Of a DNA stretch of 14,729 bases, positions 6,105 to 12,407 are shown in pieces. Both the position numbers and the translations under genes were made by a program. Under the pieces are notes generated by a model. It saw only the letters and a program-made list of their open reading frames with translations, ran no database searches and was not told the DNA's origin. Source of the stretch: Solirubrobacterales bacterium 70-9 (GTDB lineage: Bacteria > Actinomycetota > Thermoleophilia > Solirubrobacterales > 70-9); the NCBI GenBank assembly GCA_001898095.1, contig MKSH01000061.1:18417-33145 (forward strand), read 5' to 3'. Position 1 is the first letter of the stretch, and each line of letters starts with the position of its first letter.

Positions 6105-7432
6105 TGCCGCACACGCTCGAGACCCGCGTCCTTCTCGAGGGCGCCGAGGATCCCCGCCTCGCCACCCTGCAGGGATACAGGGACATCGTCGGCGGCTACG
6201 CCACCCTGGAAAAGGCCTACAAGTCGATGGAGCAGGACGAAGTCCTCAAAGAGCTCGAAGAGTCCGGCCTGCGCGGCCGCGGCGGCGCCGGCTTCTCGAT
6301 GGGCAAAAAGGCGAGCTTCCTGCCGCGCGGCGACATGGACAAGTACCTCTGCTGCAACGCCGACGAGTCCGAGCCGGGGGCGTTCAAGGACCGCGAGCTG
6401 ATGCAGCGCAACCCGCACCAGCTGATCGAGGGGATCGCGATCGCGGCGCTCGCCGCCGACGCCGGCCACGCCTTCATCTTCATCCGCGGCGAGTACGACT
6501 CGCAGGCCGACGTGCTCGACGCCGCGGTCGCCGAAGCCTACGAGGCCGGCTACCTCGGGACCGACATCCTGGGGACGCGGCGGAACCTCGAGCTGGTCGT
6601 CCACCGCGGCGCCGGCGCCTACATCTGCGGCGAGGAGACCGCGCTCCTCGACGCGCTCGAGGGCAAGCGCGGCAACCCGCGCCTGAAGCCTCCGTTCCCG
6701 GCGGTCCAGGGCCTCTACGGCGGGCCGACGCTGATCAACAACGTGGAGACGCTCTCCAACGTGCCGCGGATCGTCGCCAAGGGCGCCGAGTGGTTCCGCC
6801 AGTTCGGCACCGAGCAGTCGCCGGGCACCAAGGTCGTCTCGATCTCCGGCCGCGTGCGCCGCCCCGGCAACTACGAGATCTCGCTCGGGCTGCCGACCCG
6901 AGACCTGATCTACGAGCTCGCCGGGGGGCCGCTCCCCGGGCGCACGGTGAAAGCGATCTACCCCGGCGGCTCCTCCTCCCCGGTGCTGACGGCCGAGGAA
7001 GCGATGGACCTCCCCTACAGCTTCGAGGCGATGGCGGAAGCGGGCTCGATGCTCGGCTCCGGCTCGGTGATCGTCGCCGACGACCAGGTCTCGATCCCGC
7101 TGATGGCGCTGCGCACGGCGCGCTTCTACCACCACGAGTCCTGCGGCAAGTGCACGCCCTGCCGCGAGGGGACGAACTGGACGGTGAAGATGCTGGAGCG
7201 GGTCGTCCGCGGCGAGGCGACGCCGATGGACCTCGACATCATCAGCTCGGTCCAGGAAAACATCATGGGCCACTGCCTCTGCGTCCTCGGCGACTCGATG
7301 GCGATGCCGGTGTCGGCGATGGTCCGCAAGTTCCGCGGTGAGTTCGAGCAGACGATGGCCGAAGCCGCCGAAGGCATCGACCCGCACGTCGTCGTCGACG
7401 CGGCGCCCGAGACCCTGGGAGCGGCGACGTGA
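6104..7432 (+). CDS. nuoF: NADH-quinone oxidoreductase subunit F (51-kDa, FMN/NADH site, N3 cluster)
   Basis: A 442-residue flavoprotein that oxidises NADH and passes electrons from FMN to the iron-sulfur chain. GLRGRGGAGFSMGKK (55-69) is the glycine-rich nucleotide/FMN loop, and CNADESEPGAFKDRELM follows. GAYICGEETALLDALEGKRG (171-190) and NNVETL (212-217) line the FMN pocket. The [4Fe-4S] N3 ligands are Cys347, Cys350 and Cys353 (SCGKCTPCREG) and Cys393 in CVLGD. An extra Cys391 lies two residues before the last ligand (HCLC). Length is typical. ATG at 6104 shares one base with the nuoE stop and has GGGAG at 6090-6094; a longer upstream open frame is a shadow of nuoE. It ends in a GTGA overlap with nuoG. 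Confidence 0.96.
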   Translation: MPHTLETRVLLEGAEDPRLATLQGYRDIVGGYATLEKAYKSMEQDEVLKELEESGLRGRGGAGFSMGKKASFLPRGDMDKYLCCNADESEPGAFKDRELMQRNPHQLIEGIAIAALAADAGHAFIFIRGEYDSQADVLDAAVAEAYEAGYLGTDILGTRRNLELVVHRGAGAYICGEETALLDALEGKRGNPRLKPPFPAVQGLYGGPTLINNVETLSNVPRIVAKGAEWFRQFGTEQSPGTKVVSISGRVRRPGNYEISLGLPTRDLIYELAGGPLPGRTVKAIYPGGSSSPVLTAEEAMDLPYSFEAMAEAGSMLGSGSVIVADDQVSIPLMALRTARFYHHESCGKCTPCREGTNWTVKMLERVVRGEATPMDLDIISSVQENIMGHCLCVLGDSMAMPVSAMVRKFRGEFEQTMAEAAEGIDPHVVVDAAPETLGAAT

Positions 7433-9933
7433 GCCCCGAGCGCAAAGAGGTGACCCTCAACATCGACGGCCGCGAGGTGACGGCGCTCGAGGGGGAAATG
7501 CTGCACGACGCGGCCCGCAAGGGCGACGTCGAGATCCCGGTCTTCTGTTACGAGCCGAAACTCGGCGCCCCGGTCGGCGCCTGCCGGATGTGCCTGGTCG
7601 AGATCGAGGGGATCCCGAAACTGCAGACCTCCTGCTCCACCCCGGTCCGCGACGGGATGGTCGTCCACACCCGCACCGACCAGGTGAAGAAGGCCCAGAA
7701 CGCGGTGGTCGAGTTCCTGCTCGTCAACCACCCGCTCGACTGCCCGGTCTGCGACAAAGGCGGCGAGTGCCCGCTGCAGGACATCACCCAGGGCTGGGGC
7801 CCGGGCAAATCGCGGGTGATCGACGAAAAGCGCCACTTCGAGAAGCCGATCGAACTCTCGCCGCTGGTCGCGATCGACCGCGAGCGCTGCATCCTCTGCT
7901 ACCGCTGCGTGCGCTTCTCGCAGGAGGTCTCCGAGGACTCCCAGCTGCAGCTGCTGGAGCGCGGCGACCGCACCTACGTCGGCACCTTCGACGACCGACC
8001 CTACGTCTCGCCCTTCCACGGCAACATCACCGACCTCTGCCCGGTCGGCGCGCTGACCAACTACACCTACCGCTTCCGCGCCCGGCCCTGGGACATCGAG
8101 CAGGCGGGCTCGGTCTGCACGCTCTGCCCGAGCCAGTGCAACGTCAGCTTCACCGTCCGCGACGAGAAGGCGAAACGGGTGATCTCGCGCGAGAACCCGG
8201 GCGTCGACGACGGCTGGATCTGCGACCGCGGCCGCTACGGCTTCGAGATGTTCGGCGCCGAGGAGCGGGTGACGGAGCCGCGCACCAAAGGCGGCAACAA
8301 GGTCTCTTACGAGGACGCGGTGGCGCGGGCGGCGGCGGGCCTCGCGGCGCGCGACGGCAAGGTCGCGGCGATCGTCGGCGACGCCTCCAACGAGGAGGGC
8401 TTCCTGCTCCAGGAGATCGTCCGCGGCGCCCTCCACTCGCCGCACCTCGACTCGCGCCCGGCGGCCGGCCCGAAGATCGACACGATCCTCGACCTCGCCC
8501 GGCCGGAGCGCCAGGCGACCGTCGCCGACATCGACGAGGCCGACGTGATCCTCGTCCTCGGCACCGACCCGATGCAGACCTCGCCGATCCTCGACCTGCG
8601 GATCCGCAAGGCGATCCGGCGGGGCGGCGCCCGCCTCGCGGTGGCGACCGAGCGGCCGACGGCGCTCGACGGCGGCGCCGAGGCGATCGCCCGCTATGCC
8701 CCCGGCCAGGCCGCCTACTTCATCGGCGAGCTTGCCGCCGCGGTCGGCGGCGCCGACAACGTCGCCACCCCGCTGGCCGAGAGCCTCCGCGACGCCGGCA
8801 AGGTCGTCGTCGTCTGGGGCGAGCGCATCGGCGCCGCGGCCACGAGCGCCCTCGTCACCCTGGCCGACGCCCTCGCTGTTGACGGGCCGAAAAGCGCTGA
8901 TATAGAGCGCAATTCGGCCCATCAACAAGGGGTGGGGCTGCTGGAAGTGCCGGACACGACGAATGCGCGGGGACTGCGCGAGGCCGGGGTGCTGCCGGAC
9001 GCCGGGCCGGGTCTGGCGGCGCTGGCGATCAACGGGCACGGCACCGAGGAGATCCGGGCGGCGCTGATCGACGGTGACCTCGACGGCCTGATCCTGGTCG
9101 GCGTCGACCCGCTCCGCGACTTCGCCGACACCTCGGCCTGGGAGGAGGCGATCAACGCCGCCGGCTTCGTCGTCGCCTTCTCGACCTTCGACACCGCGAC
9201 GGCGAAGAAGGCCGACGTCCTCTTCCCGCTCGAGACCCACGCCGAGAAAGACGGCACCGTCACCCACCCCGACGGCCGCCTGCAGCGAGTCCGCCCCGCC
9301 GCCGGCCGCCCCGGCGACATCCGCCCCGGCTGGCAGACCCTTTCCCAGCTTTCTCTGGCCCTGGGCCACGACACCGGCGTCACCTCTCAGCCTTCGGCCT
9401 TTTCCGCTCTCACCAGCGCGGTCCCGTTCTACAGCTCGATCACCGACAGCGACATCGGTGGCCGCGGCATCCGCTGGCAAGACACCGAGAGCGCTTCGAC
9501 CCTTCCCGCGTCAGCCGGCGGCACCCCGGACTCAGCGCCGGGCACCACGCCCGCCTCGCCGGACTATCAGCGCGAAGTCGCGTCCGCCGAGGCGGGCGTG
9601 GTGCCCGGCGCCGGAACCCTCGCCCTGGGCACCTACCGCGACCTCTGGGCAGGCCCGATCACCGAGCTCAATCCGCCCCTCAAGTTCCTCAAGCCTTCGC
9701 AGCGCCTGGAACTCTCCCCCGAGGACGCCGCGCGCCTCTCGCTGGCCACCGGCGACAAGGCCCGCGTCACCCAGGGCGACCGCAGCGTCGAGGCCACGGT
9801 GGCGATCAAGGAACGGGTCCCGGCGGGCGTCTGCTTCCTCGCCGAGGGCGTCGCCGCGGGCAACGCCAACGGCCTGCTGAACGGGCACCAGGTGCGGGTC
9901 GAGATCGAGAAGCTCACCGAGGTCCCGGCGTGA
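7429..9933 (+). CDS. nuoG: NADH-quinone oxidoreductase subunit G (75-kDa, multi-cluster)
   Basis: An 834-residue electron-wire subunit. The N-terminal ferredoxin domain binds [2Fe-2S] N1b through Cys40, Cys52, Cys55 and Cys69. His101, Cys105, Cys108 and Cys114 bind N5. Cys154, Cys157, Cys160 and Cys204 bind N4. Cys230, Cys233, Cys237 and Cys265 match the ligand pattern of the off-path cluster N7, found in E. coli and Thermus but lost in mitochondria. A molybdopterin-oxidoreductase-like domain follows to about 640, with HAEKDGTVTHPDGRLQRVRP (604-623). A substrate-domain-like beta fold occupies about 730-834. GTG at 7429 has GGGAG at 7417-7421 and overlaps nuoF by 4 nt. Two long DNA palindromes lie in frame at residues 484-500 and 703-728, in linker-like segments. 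They make the protein slightly longer without breaking the frame. Confidence 0.95.
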   Translation: MSPERKEVTLNIDGREVTALEGEMLHDAARKGDVEIPVFCYEPKLGAPVGACRMCLVEIEGIPKLQTSCSTPVRDGMVVHTRTDQVKKAQNAVVEFLLVNHPLDCPVCDKGGECPLQDITQGWGPGKSRVIDEKRHFEKPIELSPLVAIDRERCILCYRCVRFSQEVSEDSQLQLLERGDRTYVGTFDDRPYVSPFHGNITDLCPVGALTNYTYRFRARPWDIEQAGSVCTLCPSQCNVSFTVRDEKAKRVISRENPGVDDGWICDRGRYGFEMFGAEERVTEPRTKGGNKVSYEDAVARAAAGLAARDGKVAAIVGDASNEEGFLLQEIVRGALHSPHLDSRPAAGPKIDTILDLARPERQATVADIDEADVILVLGTDPMQTSPILDLRIRKAIRRGGARLAVATERPTALDGGAEAIARYAPGQAAYFIGELAAAVGGADNVATPLAESLRDAGKVVVVWGERIGAAATSALVTLADALAVDGPKSADIERNSAHQQGVGLLEVPDTTNARGLREAGVLPDAGPGLAALAINGHGTEEIRAALIDGDLDGLILVGVDPLRDFADTSAWEEAINAAGFVVAFSTFDTATAKKADVLFPLETHAEKDGTVTHPDGRLQRVRPAAGRPGDIRPGWQTLSQLSLALGHDTGVTSQPSAFSALTSAVPFYSSITDSDIGGRGIRWQDTESASTLPASAGGTPDSAPGTTPASPDYQREVASAEAGVVPGAGTLALGTYRDLWAGPITELNPPLKFLKPSQRLELSPEDAARLSLATGDKARVTQGDRSVEATVAIKERVPAGVCFLAEGVAAGNANGLLNGHQVRVEIEKLTEVPA
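8877..8927. repeat. Intragenic palindromic element 1 in nuoG
   Basis: Bases 8878-8898 pair with 8906-8926 around a 7-nt loop (GATATAG). Eighteen of 21 positions pair, with mismatches only at 8883/8921 and at the two A/A positions 8892/8912 and 8893/8911; 8877/8927 adds one more pair. The stretch is markedly richer in A and T than the surrounding nuoG and uses codons rare here (AAA, ATA, AAT, CAA). It encodes residues 484-500 (VDGPKSADIERNSAHQQ), just before the conserved GLLEVPDTTNARGLREAG segment of the molybdopterin-like domain. This position tolerates length variation, consistent with an in-frame insertion. Confidence 0.7.
9535..9611. repeat. Intragenic palindromic element 2 in nuoG
   Basis: Bases 9535-9558 form a perfect 24-bp inverted repeat with 9588-9611. 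After one mismatch (9559/9587), five more pairs follow (9560-9564 with 9582-9586), leaving a 17-nt loop at 9565-9581. The element encodes residues 703-728, a Pro/Ala/Gly-rich linker before the C-terminal beta domain. Its core (9559-9586) is similar to the core of the nuoJ element (12026-12054). A partial further copy of that core, CCGGACTCAGCGCCG, lies directly upstream at 9526-9540. Pairing and similarity are seen directly; a mobile or repeat origin is inference. Confidence 0.75.
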
Positions 9934-10934
9934 CCCACCTCGTCTTCGCCGATACGCAGTTCGCCGAATCGATCTGGATCATGATCGCCAAGTCGATCGT
10001 GATCTTCGCGATCATCTTCGGCATCCTGCCGATCCTCACCGTGGTCGAGCGCAAACTGATCGGCCGCTTCCAGCATCGGTACGGCCCCAACCGGGTCGGC
10101 CCCTACGGCCTTCTGCAGCCGCTCGCCGACGTCGGCAAGCTCATCTCCAAGGAGTCGTTCCGGCCGGAAAACGCGATCTCGACCTTGTTCATATTGGGGC
10201 CGCTGCTCCCCGTCCTCTCCGGCGTCCTCGCCCTCGCGATCATCCCCTGGGGCGACACCAAGAACGGCGTCGGCTTCTACGGCATCGACGTCCCGATCGG
10301 CATCCTCTACTTCTTCGCCGTCGGCTCGATCGCCTTCTACGGCCTTCTCCTCGGCGGCTGGTCCTCGGGCTCCAAATACAGCCTCCTCGGCGCGATGCGC
10401 TCGGCCGCCCAGCTGATCTCCTACGAGGTCTCGATGGGCCTGGCGCTGCTCGGCGTGATCATGATGAGCGGCTCGCTCTCGCTGGTCGACATCGTCCGCG
10501 CCCAGGGCGAGGTCTGGTACATCGCCCCGCAGATCGTCGGCTTCCTGATCTTCATGCTGGCCGGCTTCGCCGAGACCAATCGCACCCCGTTCGACATGCC
10601 CGAGGCCGACGCCGAGCTGGTCCAGGGCTTCATGACCGAGTACGGCGGCATGCGCTTCGGCTCCTTCCTGCTGGTCGAATACATGGAGATCCTGGTCGTC
10701 TCCGGGATCGCCGCGGCGATGTTCCTCGGCGGCTGGATGGGCCCCGGCCCGGGCTGGCTCGACCCGATCTGGATGCTGATCAAGATGCTCGCCTTGGTCT
10801 TCGTCTTCATCTGGGTGCGGGCGACCCTGCCGCGACTTCGATATGACCAACTGATGACTCTGGGGTGGAAAGTGCTGCTGCCTTTGGCGACCTTGAACGT
10901 CCTCGTCCCCGCGGTCCTGGTGGTGGCTACCTGA
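9930..10934 (+). CDS. nuoH: NADH-quinone oxidoreductase subunit H
   Basis: A 334-residue membrane subunit with about eight helices that joins the two arms and forms much of the quinone tunnel and the E-channel. Family signatures are all present. [20 protein letters not shown] (38-57) is on the first cytoplasmic loop. [20 protein letters not shown] (147-166) follows. The acidic loop [18 protein letters not shown] (214-231) carries the glutamates and aspartates that couple quinone chemistry to pumping. The C-terminal [20 protein letters not shown] is typical. GTG at 9930 overlaps the nuoG stop by 4 nt, with GAGG at 9919-9922. Codons near 10840-10890 are slightly AT-richer, but the encoded residues are conserved. 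Confidence 0.96.
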   Translation: MTHLVFADTQFAESIWIMIAKSIVIFAIIFGILPILTVVERKLIGRFQHRYGPNRVGPYGLLQPLADVGKLISKESFRPENAISTLFILGPLLPVLSGVLALAIIPWGDTKNGVGFYGIDVPIGILYFFAVGSIAFYGLLLGGWSSGSKYSLLGAMRSAAQLISYEVSMGLALLGVIMMSGSLSLVDIVRAQGEVWYIAPQIVGFLIFMLAGFAETNRTPFDMPEADAELVQGFMTEYGGMRFGSFLLVEYMEILVVSGIAAAMFLGGWMGPGPGWLDPIWMLIKMLALVFVFIWVRATLPRLRYDQLMTLGWKVLLPLATLNVLVPAVLVVAT

Positions 10935-11494
10935 TGGCCGACGACGTCTACGTGAAAGCGGCGGCCTACCTCGACTCGATCGACGTGGTCGAGGTGCAGC
11001 GCGGCCCCGAGCCGGGCGGCATCGGCGGTGCCTACCGCGCCTTCGGCGAGACCCTGCGGGGGCTGAAGACGACGATGTCGCGCCTGATCGAGGGCCCGCT
11101 CACGATCCAGTACCCGGAGGAGAAGACCCCCGTCTACCCGCGCTTCCGCGGCCGCCACAAACTGCACCGCTTCGAGGACACCGGCCTGGAGAAATGCGTC
11201 GGCTGCTCGCTCTGCGCCGCCGCCTGCCCGGCCGACTGCATCCGCGTCGTCGCCGCCGAGAACATCCCCGGCGAACGGGTCTCCTCCGGCGAGCGCTACG
11301 CCGCCGTCTACGAGATCAACCTCAGCCGCTGCATCTTCTGCGGCTACTGCGAGATCGCCTGCCCGTTCGACGCGATCACGATGGGCCACGACTACGAGAT
11401 GGCCGACTACAAGCGCAGCGACCTGATCTTCACCAAGGAGATGCTGCTGGCCGAGGCGATCGAGCGCACCCCGTTGAAAAGCGAGGGCGAATAG
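10934..11494 (+). CDS. nuoI: NADH-quinone oxidoreductase subunit I (two [4Fe-4S] clusters)
   Basis: A 186-residue ferredoxin-type subunit carrying clusters N6a and N6b, which bridge NuoG to NuoB. The two CxxCxxCxxxC(P) motifs are Cys88, 91, 94, 98 ([12 protein letters not shown]) and Cys133, 136, 139, 143 ([12 protein letters not shown]); each set swaps its last Cys to the other cluster. The N-terminal helix carrying [20 protein letters not shown] anchors it on the membrane arm. ATG at 10934 shares one base with the nuoH stop; an upstream in-frame extension is a shadow of nuoH. It is followed after 2 nt by nuoJ, the only non-overlapping junction in the operon here. Confidence 0.95.
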   Translation: MADDVYVKAAAYLDSIDVVEVQRGPEPGGIGGAYRAFGETLRGLKTTMSRLIEGPLTIQYPEEKTPVYPRFRGRHKLHRFEDTGLEKCVGCSLCAAACPADCIRVVAAENIPGERVSSGERYAAVYEINLSRCIFCGYCEIACPFDAITMGHDYEMADYKRSDLIFTKEMLLAEAIERTPLKSEGE

Positions 11495-11496
11495 CG

Positions 11497-12111
11497 ATGG
11501 AAGCGGTGCTGTTCTTCCTTGCCGCGATCGGCGCGACCGCCGGCGCGATCGGCGTCGTCGCCCTGCGCAACCCCTTCTACGCGGTGCTGGCGCTGATCGC
11601 CCACCTGTTCTCGCTGGCGGTGCTGTTCCTGCTGCTGACCTCGGCCTTCGTCGCCGCCGCCCAGGTGGTCGTCTACGCGGACGCGGTGATGGTGCTCTAC
11701 GTCTTCGTCGTCGCCTACGTCGGGTCCGATCACGAGCCGCTGCTCGATCCGGTCCCCGGGCAACGGCTGTTCACCGGCCTGCTGGCCTTCTTCCTCTTCG
11801 TCGAGATCTCCGCCGCCGTCCTCTCCTCCGCCCTCAAGGCCCTCGGCACCCACGGCCCCGACGTCCCCGCCGGCTTCGGCGACCCCGCCGCGATCGGCAC
11901 CCTGCTCCTCGAAAAGTTCCTGGTGCCGTTCGAGGCGTCGAGCATCCTCCTTCTTATTGCGGCGGTGGGCGCCATCGTGCTCGCCGGCCGCAAACGCCAA
12001 CAGGCCGGTGGCGGGGCGGTGTCCTCCGGACACTCGGCGCCGAAGGCGCGTCCGGAGGGCGCTGCCCCGCCACCGGTCCCGCCTAGCCATCCCGTGGGGG
12101 CGCCGAAATGA
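11497..12111 (+). CDS. nuoJ: NADH-quinone oxidoreductase subunit J
   Basis: A 204-residue membrane subunit with five helices (about 1-22, 27-50, 54-77, 88-112 and 145-165). TM3 holds QVVVYADAVMVLYVFVV (56-72), the segment whose bulge switches during coupling in the family. The usual glycine after Tyr-Ala/Thr appears here as Asp62. The last 40 residues after GRKRQQ form a Pro/Ala/Gly tail rather than a helix, and their DNA is a long palindrome (12003-12078). ATG at 11497 has GAGGG at 11483-11487. It overlaps nuoK by 4 nt. With NuoA, H and K it forms the hydrophilic axis near the quinone site. Confidence 0.94.
   Translation: MEAVLFFLAAIGATAGAIGVVALRNPFYAVLALIAHLFSLAVLFLLLTSAFVAAAQVVVYADAVMVLYVFVVAYVGSDHEPLLDPVPGQRLFTGLLAFFLFVEISAAVLSSALKALGTHGPDVPAGFGDPAAIGTLLLEKFLVPFEASSILLLIAAVGAIVLAGRKRQQAGGGAVSSGHSAPKARPEGAAPPPVPPSHPVGAPK
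12003..12078. repeat. Intragenic palindromic element 3 in the nuoJ tail
   Basis: Bases 12003-12031 pair with 12050-12078 over 29 positions with no mismatch, counting four G-U wobbles. The loop is 18 nt (12032-12049). The element encodes about residues 170-195 of NuoJ, the low-complexity tail beyond the last membrane helix. Its core (12026-12054) matches the nuoG element 2 core at 24 of 28 positions with one gap, yet is read in another frame, so the peptides differ. The wobble pairs suggest an older copy whose arms have drifted by transitions. Confidence 0.7.
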
Positions 12112-12407
12112 ACATCTCCTGGTACATCGTCCTCAGCGCGCTGCTCTTCACGATCGGCGCGATCGGCATCCTCGTGCGGCGCAGCCCGATGGTGATCCTG
12201 CTCTGCCTCGAGCTGATGCTCAACGCCGGCAACCTGGCGCTGGTCGCCTTCAGCCGCGAGGTCGGCAACGCCCAGGGCCAGGTCTTCGCCCTCGTGGTGA
12301 TGGTGATCGCCGCCTGCGAGGCCGTCGTCGGCCTCGGCCTGATCGTCGCGATCTTCCGGCGCAAGCTGCCGCTCGACGTCGACGACCTGCGGGAGCTGCG
12401 CGGATGA
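12108..12407 (+). CDS. nuoK: NADH-quinone oxidoreductase subunit K
   Basis: A 99-residue protein with three membrane helices, the standard NuoK size, related to MrpC antiporter subunits. The two buried glutamates needed for proton transfer are present: Glu35 in LLCLELMLNAGNL (TM2) and Glu71 in VIAACEAVVGLGL (TM3), matching E. coli Glu36 and Glu72. The C-terminal LPLDVDDLRELRG is typical. ATG overlaps the nuoJ stop (ATGA), and ATGA is repeated at the nuoL junction. It sits between NuoJ and the antiporter-like subunits in the membrane arm. Confidence 0.96.
   Translation: MNISWYIVLSALLFTIGAIGILVRRSPMVILLCLELMLNAGNLALVAFSREVGNAQGQVFALVVMVIAACEAVVGLGLIVAIFRRKLPLDVDDLRELRG

Noticed and set aside
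8877..8927. Possible frameshift or assembly error in nuoG at the AT-shifted patch
   Set aside because: The reading frame runs straight through, and conserved NuoG residues resume at once downstream, so an in-frame palindromic insert explains it better.
7126..9480. 784-codon open frame on the minus strand opposite nuoF and nuoG
   Set aside because: Its Arg/Asp/Ala/Gly-rich product has no domain, and the plus-strand frame encodes complete NuoF and NuoG with all cofactor ligands. Long antisense frames are expected in GC-rich coding DNA.
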